From contig JBIIRI010000038.1 of assembly GCA_044341625.1 (NCBI GenBank), positions 1 through 23,832 of the forward strand: a stretch of 23,832 bases of DNA, in the 5' to 3' direction. This document shows positions 8,011 to 14,787 of this stretch, one piece after another (the first letter of the stretch is position 1; each line of letters opens with the position of its first letter). The notes under the pieces are model-generated. The model did no database searches. It had not been told where the DNA came from and was given only the letters and a program-made list of their open reading frames with translations. The position numbers and the translations under genes were made by a program. The DNA is from Falsiroseomonas sp044341625 (GTDB lineage Bacteria; Pseudomonadota; Alphaproteobacteria; Acetobacterales; Acetobacteraceae).

Positions 8011-8169
8011 CGAGGGTCCGGCTTTCATGACGCGTGCGGGGCACGGTCGGTCGCGCCCCCACCCTCCCGCGCTGCGCGCCAGTCACTCCCTCCCCCACCA
8101 CGCTGGGAAGGGTCGCAAAGAGGGCCGCGCGCCCTGCCTCCAGCCGTGCAGGCCGCCAGCGCACGGCCA
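8011..8169 (-). other. Spacer between prkA and yeaH with possible hairpins
   Basis: This is unusually long for a gap inside an otherwise tight cluster. AGGGC-CGCGC-GCCCT (8121-8135) is a perfect 5-bp hairpin, and CCCTCCCCCA (8088-8097) can pair imperfectly with TGGGAAGGG (8104-8112). No T-run follows either one. The pyrimidine-rich CCCCCACCCTCCC and CTCCCTCCCCCAC stretches look like remnants of a dispersed repeat. A partial terminator, an RNA processing site or repeat debris are all possible. Confidence 0.3.
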
Positions 8170-10116
8170 TCACCCGCTCTGCTTCACGCGCATGTACCAT
8201 TCAACCAGTCGCCGGACCTGGCGTTCCGTGTAGCCGCGGCTGGTCATGCGGCGCACGAATTCGTCGTGCTTGCGTTCGCTGTCCTGGTCCTTCTTGGACC
8301 CGAAGCTGATGACCGGCAGCAATTCCTCCACCTGGCTGAACATCCGCCGCTCGATCACCTCCCGGATCTTCTCGTAGGAGGTCCAGGCGGGGTTACGCCC
8401 CGCATTCGCCGCCCGCGCGCGAAGGCTGAACTTCACCACCTCGTTCCGGAAATCCTTCGGATTGGCGATGCCGGCCGGCTTCTCGATCTTGGTCAGCTCC
8501 TGGTTAAGTGCCTCCCGGTTCAGCAGTTGGCCGGTGTCGGGGTCCTTGAAGTCGAGATCCTCGATCCAGGCATCGGCATAGGCGACATAGCGGTCGAACA
8601 GGTTCTGGCCGTAGTCGGAATAGCTCTCGAGATACGCCTTCTGGATCTCGTTCCCGATGAACTCGGCGTAGCGCGGCGCAAGCTCGCCCTTGATGAATTC
8701 CAGGTCGCGCTTTTCGATGTCGTCGCCGAACTGCTCGCGCCGGATCGCCTGTTCCAGCACATACATCAGGTGCACGGGATCGGCCGCGACCTCACTCGTG
8801 TCGTGGTTGTAGGTGGCGGCGAGCACCTTGAAGGCGAAGCGCGTGGAGATACCGTCCATCCCTTCGTCATTGCCGGCCACGTCTCGATATTCCTGGAGCG
8901 ACCGCGCGCGCGGGTCGGTTTCCTTGAGGCTCTCCCCGTCATAGACGCGCAGCTTGGAGAAGAGGTTGCTGTTCTCATGCTTCTTGAGGCGCGAAAGGAC
9001 GGAAAACCGCGCCAGCATCTCCAGCGTACCGGGCGCGCAGGGCGCGGCGGACAGCTCGCTGCCGCGCACCAGCTTCTCGTAGATCTTCCGCTCCTCCGTC
9101 ACGCGCAGGCAGTAGGGCACCTTGATCACGTAGATGCGGTCGATGAAGGCCTCGTTGTTCCGGTTGTTCCGGAAGGCCTGCCATTCGGCCTCGTTGCTGT
9201 GCGCCATGATGATCCCCTGGAAGGGGATGGAGCCGATATTCTCCGTGCCCATGTAGCTGCCTTCCTGGGTGGCGGTCAGCAGCGGGTGCAGCATCTTGAT
9301 CGGCGCCTTGAACATCTCCACGAATTCCAGCATGCCCTGGTTCGCGCGGTTGAGCCCGCCGGAGAAGCTGTAGGCGTCCGGGTCGTTCTGCGCGTGCAGC
9401 TCCAGCTTGCGGATATCCACCTTGCCGACGAGGGAGGAGATGTCCTGGTTGTTCTCATCCCCCGGCTCGGTCTTCGCGATCGCGACCTGCCGCAGCCGCG
9501 AAGGGTTGAGACGCACCACGCCGAAGCGGGAGATGTCGCCGCGGAACTCGTCCAGCCGCTTCACCGCCCAGGGGCTCATGAAGCCGCCGAGCCGTCGGCG
9601 GGGGATGCCGTAGCGATCTTCCATCACCGCGCCGTGCTTCTCGGCGTCGAACAGGCCGAGCGGGCTTTCGAAGACCGGGCTCACCTGCTCGCCCGCCTTC
9701 AGCGCATAGACGGGCATCACCTCCATCAGCGCCTTCAGCCGCTCCGCGAGCGAGGATTTCCCCCCGCCGACAGGGCCGAGCAGATAGAGAATCTGCCGGC
9801 GCTCCTCGAGGCCCTGCGCCGCATGGCGGAAGAAGCCGACGATGCGCTCGATCGTCTCCTCCATCCCGTAGAACTCGGCGAAGGCCGGGTATCGGCGGAT
9901 CGTGCGGTTCAGGAAGATGCGGCCGAGCCTGGGATCCTTCGCGGTGTCCACCAGCTCCGGCTCCCCGATCGCCGCCAGGATGCGTTCGGGCGCGGTGGCG
10001 AACAGGCTCGCGTCGCGCCGACACGCTTCAAGGTAGTCCTGCAGCGACATCTCGGCGTCGCGGCGCTGGTCATAGTCTCGTGCATAGCCGGAAAAGACGT
10101 CGTCGAAGATCTGCAT
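8170..10116 (-). CDS. prkA: PrkA family serine protein kinase (YeaG-like AAA+ kinase)
   Basis: The protein has 648 residues, against about 644 for E. coli YeaG. The N-terminal PrkA AAA domain has a Walker A motif GPVGGGKS (114-121), and the AAA core continues through IGSIPFQGIIMAHSNEAEW and NNEAFIDRIYVIKVPYCLR. The C-terminal part is the PrkA kinase-like region, ending in QVRRLVEWYMRVKQ. In E. coli YeaG is needed for survival of prolonged nitrogen starvation; PrkA of Bacillus acts in sporulation, and both kinase and Lon-like protease activities have been proposed. I chose the ATG at 10116 because GGAG lies 6 bases before it; a GTG at 10128 would add four residues. yeaH and spoVR follow on the same strand. 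The upstream gap holds an AT-rich palindrome, a sigma-54-like element and a small leader ORF candidate that overlaps this start. Confidence 0.94.
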   Translation of the reverse strand: MQIFDDVFSGYARDYDQRRDAEMSLQDYLEACRRDASLFATAPERILAAIGEPELVDTAKDPRLGRIFLNRTIRRYPAFAEFYGMEETIERIVGFFRHAAQGLEERRQILYLLGPVGGGKSSLAERLKALMEVMPVYALKAGEQVSPVFESPLGLFDAEKHGAVMEDRYGIPRRRLGGFMSPWAVKRLDEFRGDISRFGVVRLNPSRLRQVAIAKTEPGDENNQDISSLVGKVDIRKLELHAQNDPDAYSFSGGLNRANQGMLEFVEMFKAPIKMLHPLLTATQEGSYMGTENIGSIPFQGIIMAHSNEAEWQAFRNNRNNEAFIDRIYVIKVPYCLRVTEERKIYEKLVRGSELSAAPCAPGTLEMLARFSVLSRLKKHENSNLFSKLRVYDGESLKETDPRARSLQEYRDVAGNDEGMDGISTRFAFKVLAATYNHDTSEVAADPVHLMYVLEQAIRREQFGDDIEKRDLEFIKGELAPRYAEFIGNEIQKAYLESYSDYGQNLFDRYVAYADAWIEDLDFKDPDTGQLLNREALNQELTKIEKPAGIANPKDFRNEVVKFSLRARAANAGRNPAWTSYEKIREVIERRMFSQVEELLPVISFGSKKDQDSERKHDEFVRRMTSRGYTERQVRRLVEWYMRVKQSG

Positions 10117-10250
10117 CGGCCGCTCCACAGCGCCAGGCGAGCGGCAACAGAACGCCCGCGAAACCGGGCGGATGCCCGCCTGCGGTCACGCTTCCGTGCC
10201 CCCCTCCTATATCGTATACTTATATACGATCTTGGCGCCGTCGCCATGCC
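10117..10250 (-). promoter_or_regulatory. prkA leader and promoter region
   Basis: On the minus strand the order is: a TTGGCATG element (10252-10245) with GC at 10238-10237, which fits GG-N10-GC spacing of a sigma-54 promoter but lacks the TT before the -12 GC; the palindrome at 10211-10230; an AGGAGGGGGG purine run (10208-10199); and a GTG at 10189 opening a 39-codon reading frame that overlaps the prkA start. The sigma-54 reading is tentative. A 5-bp hairpin GGCGG-ATGC-CCGCC lies at 10167-10180. Confidence 0.35.
10211..10230. promoter_or_regulatory. AT-rich 20-bp perfect inverted repeat upstream of prkA, candidate operator
   Basis: ATCGTATA-CTTA-TATACGAT has perfect 8-bp arms and a 4-base spacer. 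Sixteen of its 20 bases are A or T in a region otherwise very rich in GC, and it lies between a terminator-like hairpin of the preceding gene and the prkA start. Its GTATAC-type half sites recall operators of GntR-family repressors, but that assignment is inference. No regulator gene is adjacent. Confidence 0.5.
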
Positions 10251-10271
10251 AAAAATGGGCTGCGCGGCAGC
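10251..10271 (-). terminator. Possible Rho-independent terminator of the FAD-dependent oxidoreductase gene
   Basis: On the minus strand GCTGC-CGC-GCAGC is followed, after CCA, by five T residues (10255-10251). It lies 25 bases beyond the flavoprotein's stop codon. The stem is short, so the call is moderate. Confidence 0.45.
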
Positions 10272-10295
10272 ATGGGCCCGCGCCGCCGGGCGGCG

Positions 10296-11642
10296 TCAGT
10301 CCCGCGCGGCGGCCTCCCCGGCCAGCAGGCCCAGCGCGAAGGACTGCGCCAGGCCATTGCCCGGCACGTAGCCCGCCGATCCATGGCCGGAGATGCCGCA
10401 GGCCGCCCCGCCCGCGGCGAACAGGCGCGGGATCGGCGTGCCATCGGCCCGCAGCACCTGCGCGCGGCCATCCACCAGCAATCCACCCTGCGTATGCGCC
10501 AGCGCGCCCGTCACCTCCGCCGCGTGGAAGGGCGGGGCCAGCAGCGCGCCCCAGCGCCGCCGCCCGATTGGATCGGTCGCATCCCCACGCGCGCAGCGCG
10601 CGGCGTGATCGAGGGTGTCGCGCAACGCGGCCTCGGGCAGGGCGAAGCGCGCGGCCAACTCGACGACGCTGTCGCATCGCGCGATGACGCCGAGGGAAGC
10701 GGCATGCCGGAACGGTCCGCCCGCCATCGCCGCCGCCTGCGCCGCCGCGTCCCAGATCTCCACCGCCACCCCGCCCGGCTGCGCCAGCAGATGCGCGGTG
10801 AGTTCCGACGGCCCCATATCCTCGGCCGCGAAGCGTAGGCCAGCGCGGCTGACCATGATGGCGCCGAGCGCCGGCAGGGACGCGCCGAAGCGCGGCCGGA
10901 CGCCGTCGTGCAGATGCGGCGAGACATGCGGCTGGCCCTGATAGGCATCCATGCAGGCCAGCGCGGGCGCCAGCCCTTCCGTCACCCGCAGCGCTGTCCC
11001 GTCCGCATGCCGCCCGCCGGCCCGCACCGCCTGCGCCGCCTGCGGCGCGTGGCGTTCCAGAAGGGGCTGGGCGGCCCCGAAGCCGCCGGTGGCCAGCACC
11101 ACGGCATCGGCCGCCACGCGCCGGCGGCTGCCGGCCTGGGACAATTCGGCACCCTCCGCGCACAGCGCGACCAGGTCGGTGCCATCCTCCAGCGCGATGC
11201 GGGGCTGGCGCGCCACCGCTTCGCGCAGCAGCGCGGACAGCTCGGCGCCGCTTTCAGCGGGCGTGGCGTGCAGGCGCGGCGCGGAATGGCCAGGCCAGTT
11301 GCTGGCGGTGTGCAGATGCACAGGCAGCCCCGCGACATCGGCCAGGAAGGTCGCGGCGCGGGCCGCATGGGCGGTAACGGTCGCCAGCACCCCGGCATGC
11401 GCCGTGCCCGCGGTGAAGCCCACCACATCGGCGGCGAAGCGCGCGGGCCCGTCCTCGATGCCCGCATCCCGCTGCCAGCGCGTGCCGGCGGCGGCGAACA
11501 GGCCGCCAGACAGCGCCAGGGTGGACGGCTCCGACACATCGCGCTCCACCAGCCGCACGCGCGCCCCGGCCGCGGCGGCGGCCAGCGCCGCCATCATGCC
11601 CGCCGCGCCGGCGCCGGCGACCAGGATATGTCGTTCAGTCAT
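10296..11642 (-). CDS. FAD-dependent oxidoreductase, fumarate reductase/succinate dehydrogenase flavoprotein-like
   Basis: The 448-residue soluble protein opens with a Rossmann FAD-binding motif: GAGAAG at 10-15 and the ribose-binding acidic residue E33 at the end of the second strand. A second FAD contact, VVLATGGFG, lies mid-protein. The C-terminal FAD motif is LFAAGGAACGISGHGSAGYVPGNGL, equivalent to the family's HG...GGNSL region. Members include fumarate reductase subunits, 3-ketosteroid dehydrogenases and tricarballylate dehydrogenase (TcuA). Its position, divergent from a Bug/TctC-type receptor, favours an organic-acid dehydrogenase, but that is inference. The ATG at 11642 is preceded by a GGTGGGG purine run. 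A much longer in-frame reading upstream covers the divergent gene and is not real. No FeS or membrane anchor subunit is nearby, so it would work alone or with a soluble electron carrier. Confidence 0.87.
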   Translation of the reverse strand: MTERHILVAGAGAAGMMAALAAAAAGARVRLVERDVSEPSTLALSGGLFAAAGTRWQRDAGIEDGPARFAADVVGFTAGTAHAGVLATVTAHAARAATFLADVAGLPVHLHTASNWPGHSAPRLHATPAESGAELSALLREAVARQPRIALEDGTDLVALCAEGAELSQAGSRRRVAADAVVLATGGFGAAQPLLERHAPQAAQAVRAGGRHADGTALRVTEGLAPALACMDAYQGQPHVSPHLHDGVRPRFGASLPALGAIMVSRAGLRFAAEDMGPSELTAHLLAQPGGVAVEIWDAAAQAAAMAGGPFRHAASLGVIARCDSVVELAARFALPEAALRDTLDHAARCARGDATDPIGRRRWGALLAPPFHAAEVTGALAHTQGGLLVDGRAQVLRADGTPIPRLFAAGGAACGISGHGSAGYVPGNGLAQSFALGLLAGEAAARD

Positions 11643-11712
11643 CGCCCCACCCAACTTGACACCGCCTGATCGAAGGCCGCCGATTAGCGAAATACCTGAG
11701 GGAGTTTGTCCG
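11643..11712. promoter_or_regulatory. Divergent promoter region for the flavoprotein and the Bug receptor
   Basis: These 70 bases separate two start codons pointing away from each other. A good -35-like hexamer TTGACA lies at 11656-11661 on the plus strand. No matching -10 is obvious; GATTAG at 11682 is too far for standard spacing. GAGGGAG at 11698-11704 is the ribosome binding site of the receptor gene. Shared control of both genes is likely from the geometry. Confidence 0.35.
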
Positions 11713-12678
11713 ATGCGTCGCCGCGCGCTGCTCGCTGCCGCCCCTGCCCTGCTGGCCGCCCCGGCCCTTGCCCAGCCGGCCGCCTGGCCGACCCGGCCGG
11801 TTCGCTTCATCAACCCCTTCACCGCAGGCTCCGCGGTCGATGTCGTCACGCGGCTGATTGCCACCGACCTCGCGGAACGCCTCTCGGCCCAGGTGGTCGT
11901 CGAGAACCGCACCGGCGCCTCGGGCAATATCGGCACGGAAGCCGTCGCCCGCGCGGCGGCGGATGGCACGACGCTGCTGGTCGGCTCGCCCGGGACGATG
12001 GGGATCAATCCCTTCCTGTTCCGCACCCTGCCCTATGACGCGGTGCGCGATTTCGTCGCCGTCTCCCACGCCGTGTCCTTCCCGCAGGTGATGGTGGTGA
12101 GCCCCCAGAGCCCGATTCGCAGCCTGGCCGACCTGATCGCCGCCGCGAAGGCGCGCCCGGGCGCGTTGAATTATGCGAGTTCCGGCAATGGCACGACCAG
12201 CCACCTGGCCTTCGAGCTGATCCGCGCTGCGGCCGGCATCGACATCGTCCATGTCCCCTTCCGCGGCGGCACCCCCGCGATCCAGGCAGTGATGCAGAAC
12301 GAGGTGCAGGTGGCGCTGGAGGGCATCCCCTCGCTGCCCGCCTTCCTCTCGGCCGGCACGCTCCGCCCGATCGCCGTCACCTCGCGCGAGCGCAGCGCGA
12401 TGCTGCCCAATGTCCCCGCGGTGGCGGAGGCGGTGCCGGGCTTCGATGCCTCGGCCTGGGTGATCTACTTCGCCCCCGCCGGCACCCCGGCCCCGCTGGT
12501 GGAGCGGCTTTCGGCGGAGATCGCCACCTCCCTCCGCCGCCCGGCCGTGCGCGATCGGTTGCTGGAACAAGGCGCGGCGGTGATCGGCGCCGATCCGGCG
12601 ACGACCACCGCCTTCCATCGGGCCGAGATGGAGAAGTGGAAGCGCGCGGTCGAGATCTCGGGCGCGAAGGTGGAATAG
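11713..12678 (+). CDS. Bug/TctC-family periplasmic solute-binding protein (tripartite tricarboxylate transport receptor)
   Basis: The 321-residue protein has a signal peptide: an MRRR start, a hydrophobic stretch to about residue 16 and a likely signal peptidase I site ALA-Q at 20/21. The mature part begins with AWPTRPVRFINPFTAGSAVDV, the family's ligand-loop signature (usually PF.AGG..D, here AGSAVD with D43), then VVENRTGASGNIG (62-74) and the second ligand loop around NYASSGNGTTSHL. These proteins bind carboxylates or small aromatic acids in the periplasm for TctAB-type transporters. No tctA or tctB is in the window, as is common for the large families of orphan Bug receptors in Roseomonas-type and Bordetella-type genomes. 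The ATG at 11713 has GAGGGAG at a suitable distance. It is divergent from an FAD oxidoreductase and convergent with an OYE-like flavoprotein, suggesting a catabolic role. Confidence 0.92.
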   Translation: MRRRALLAAAPALLAAPALAQPAAWPTRPVRFINPFTAGSAVDVVTRLIATDLAERLSAQVVVENRTGASGNIGTEAVARAAADGTTLLVGSPGTMGINPFLFRTLPYDAVRDFVAVSHAVSFPQVMVVSPQSPIRSLADLIAAAKARPGALNYASSGNGTTSHLAFELIRAAAGIDIVHVPFRGGTPAIQAVMQNEVQVALEGIPSLPAFLSAGTLRPIAVTSRERSAMLPNVPAVAEAVPGFDASAWVIYFAPAGTPAPLVERLSAEIATSLRRPAVRDRLLEQGAAVIGADPATTTAFHRAEMEKWKRAVEISGAKVE

Positions 12679-12699
12679 CCTCACCGCGCCGACATGACG

Positions 12700-12728
12700 G
12701 GCGCAGGCGGGTTTTCGCCGCCTGCGCC
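12700..12728. terminator. Bidirectional terminator-like hairpin between convergent genes
   Basis: GGCGCAGGCGG (12700-12710) and CCGCCTGCGCC (12718-12728) form a perfect 11-bp inverted repeat around a 7-base loop, GTTTTCG. It sits in the 55-base gap between the Bug receptor and the OYE-like gene, which run toward each other. No T-run follows on either strand, so termination may need Rho or the hairpin may protect 3' ends. Confidence 0.7.
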
Positions 12729-12733
12729 GCGCC

Positions 12734-14683
12734 TCACAGCGCATCGGCCGCCGCCTGCCCCTCCCGCACCGCGGAGATCATCAGGCGCGGCGCCAGGGCA
12801 TCGCCCACCACACGGACCTCCACCCCCGCCGCGCGCAGCGGCGCCGCCAGGCTGTCGCGCGGCAGGCGCGCACTGGCATAGGCGAAGAGGTCCACCTCCG
12901 CGATTGTCTCGACCTCCTCCGTCAGCACATGGCGGATCGCCAGGCACCGCCCGGCCAGGGACAGCGCGGTCCGGCAGGTCAGCAGCCGCACGCGCCGCGC
13001 CGCAAGGCGCCGATGGATGCCCTGCGCCACCAGCAGCGGCGTGTCGCGCGCGATCCCGTCCCGAGGGGTGAGCAACAGCACCTCATCGAAGCGCTCGGCC
13101 AGCAATTCGGCGGCGTCGTAGGTCGCCTGGGTCGCATCCAGGTCCAGCAGCACCGCACGCGCGCCGCGCCGGGCCGGGTCCGCCAGCAGCGCCGCCGTCG
13201 CCGCGCGGATGTCGCGCGCGGTGCCGTCGGCATCGGTGAAGCCTGGGGGCGGCGTCATCGCCGCGCCGGTCGCCAGCACCACGGCCTGCGGATCGGTCGC
13301 CAGGATCTGGCCTGCATCCGCCGCGCGGCCCAGCCGCATCGCCACCCCGGCCGCCTCGGCCCGCGCGGTCAGCTGGGCGATGGCGGCCGCGATGTCGCCG
13401 CAGCCTGGCAGACGCGCATGGAGCGCCGCCGCGCCACCCGGCACAGGGGAAGCACCGAGCAACGTCACCCGATGCCCACGCTCCGCCGCGCCGACGGCCG
13501 CCTGAAGCCCCGCCATCCCGGCACCCACCACGGTCACGCGCCGCGGTGTCGCCGAGCGGACCACCGGCGCGCCATCGCGCGGGGTGCCGACATGCGGGTT
13601 CACGCTGCACGCCGTGGCAACGCCGCGATGGATCTCGCCCCAGCAGGCGTTGCAGCCGATGCAGGGGGTGATGGCGCGGGCCTGCCCCGACCGCGCCTTG
13701 GCCGGCCAGTTCGGGTCGGCCAGCAGCGGGCGGGCGAGCATGATCAGGTCTGCGTCGCCAGCCGCGAGGATCGCCTCGGCGGTCGCGGGATCCTGGATGC
13801 GCCCGATCGCCGCGATCGGCACCGTGCCCGCCGCCGCCCGCATCCGCTGCCACAGCGCGCGATAGGGCACGGGCGGGTCATGCATGTCCGGCGCGTGGCG
13901 ATGCAGCGACCAGCCATGGCTGCCCTGGCTGAAGCACAGCCAATCCGGCGGCGCATCCGCCACGATATGGCGGGTCAGGCGCGCCGCTTCCTCGGGCCCG
14001 ATGGAGCCTTCGACCCCGTCATCGGCCGGCAGCTTCAGCCCCACCACGAAGCCCGCGCCGCAACGCGCCCGGATGGCGCGCAGGATGGCGCGGACGAAGC
14101 GGCTGCGCCCCGCCGCATCGCCGCCCCAGCCATCCTCGCGCCTGTTGGTGACCGGGGAGAGGAATTGCAGCGGCAGGAAACCATGCGCGGCCGAGACCTC
14201 GACCCCGGCGAAGCCGGCGCGCTGCAGGCGGTGGGCGCTGTCGGCGTAATCCTCCACCAGCCCCTCGATCTCGGCGCCCGACAGCACGCGCGGGACCGTC
14301 CAGGACATGCCGTCCGGCACCGCCGAGGCGCCGACCGCATCCAGCCCGCGCGGCCCGTGATGGGCCGAGCCGCCATGCCACAACTGCCCGATGGCCAGCG
14401 CGCCATGCTTCGAGATGGCCTCCGCCAGCCGGGCAAGGCCGGGCAACGCGGCGTCGTCATACGCGGCGACCCGCACCGGGGTGGCGGCGGAGGGGGCGGC
14501 GGACAGCGCCTCCGTGATCACAAGGGCCGCGCCACCGGCGGCGCGTGCGGCCAGATGGTCGATCATCCGCGCGCTGACCCGGCCGGGCTCCGGGAAGCGG
14601 GACGACAGGGCGGCGAAGCCGATGCGGTTCGGCAGGCGATGTCCGGCCAGGTCGATGGGCGCGAAGAGATTTGGGAAGCTCAT
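12734..14683 (-). CDS. NADH:flavin oxidoreductase, Old Yellow Enzyme / 2,4-dienoyl-CoA reductase / trimethylamine dehydrogenase-like
   Basis: The 649-residue protein has three parts. Residues 1-335 are an OYE-type FMN barrel (IGQLWHGG at 98-105, AHGFLPLQFLSP at 166-177, DGWGG, then IAAIGRI). A 4Fe-4S cluster site has C341, C344, C347 and C359. From 383 on, an FAD/NAD(P)-binding module carries GAGMAG (387-392) and VVLATGA. CIGCNAC has C-x2-C-x2-C spacing, as in trimethylamine dehydrogenase, rather than C-x2-C-x3-C as in FadH. FLPLQF also follows TMADH, but the usual tyrosine of HGYL is F169. The acidic residue normally ending the second strand of the GxGxxG fold is replaced (VTLLGAS), so nucleotide binding may be altered. 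No cysteine is seen where TMADH ties FMN covalently. The substrate is unknown; reduction of an unsaturated acid or acyl-CoA, or amine demethylation, are options. The start is the ATG at 14683, with a weak ribosome site. Confidence 0.9.
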   Translation of the reverse strand: MSFPNLFAPIDLAGHRLPNRIGFAALSSRFPEPGRVSARMIDHLAARAAGGAALVITEALSAAPSAATPVRVAAYDDAALPGLARLAEAISKHGALAIGQLWHGGSAHHGPRGLDAVGASAVPDGMSWTVPRVLSGAEIEGLVEDYADSAHRLQRAGFAGVEVSAAHGFLPLQFLSPVTNRREDGWGGDAAGRSRFVRAILRAIRARCGAGFVVGLKLPADDGVEGSIGPEEAARLTRHIVADAPPDWLCFSQGSHGWSLHRHAPDMHDPPVPYRALWQRMRAAAGTVPIAAIGRIQDPATAEAILAAGDADLIMLARPLLADPNWPAKARSGQARAITPCIGCNACWGEIHRGVATACSVNPHVGTPRDGAPVVRSATPRRVTVVGAGMAGLQAAVGAAERGHRVTLLGASPVPGGAAALHARLPGCGDIAAAIAQLTARAEAAGVAMRLGRAADAGQILATDPQAVVLATGAAMTPPPGFTDADGTARDIRAATAALLADPARRGARAVLLDLDATQATYDAAELLAERFDEVLLLTPRDGIARDTPLLVAQGIHRRLAARRVRLLTCRTALSLAGRCLAIRHVLTEEVETIAEVDLFAYASARLPRDSLAAPLRAAGVEVRVVGDALAPRLMISAVREGQAAADAL

Positions 14684-14787
14684 GGCGGAAGGCTGCCGCG
14701 CCGCGGGCGGGCGGGCAAGGCGGGCGGGTGCGCGGCGTGGCCCCCCTCTCTTGATTCGCGACCCCGACGGGTAGACGATCCGGCCGC
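14684..14787. promoter_or_regulatory. Divergent gap holding the trpG promoter region
   Basis: These 104 bases separate the OYE-like gene from trpG. A TTGATT hexamer at 14751-14756 is 17 bases from GACGAT at 14774-14779, a weak sigma-70-like pair for trpG. No trp leader peptide with tandem Trp codons and no attenuator hairpin is visible. The rest is G-rich repeats of GGGCGGGC type. Confidence 0.25.

Noticed and set aside
7153..10371. Very long open frame (1072 codons) on the plus strand opposite prkA and yeaH
   Set aside because: It mirrors GC-rich codons of the real minus-strand genes. Its translation is His/Arg/Leu-rich low-complexity sequence with no recognisable domain, and the opposite strand encodes clearly conserved families.
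11643..12026. N-terminal extension of the FAD-dependent oxidoreductase
   Set aside because: The extra 128 residues come from the strand opposite the Bug receptor gene. The Rossmann motif begins right after the ATG at 11642, as expected for the family.
14684..14787. trp attenuator or leader peptide before trpG
   Set aside because: No short frame with tandem Trp codons and no alternative hairpins with a T-run could be found.
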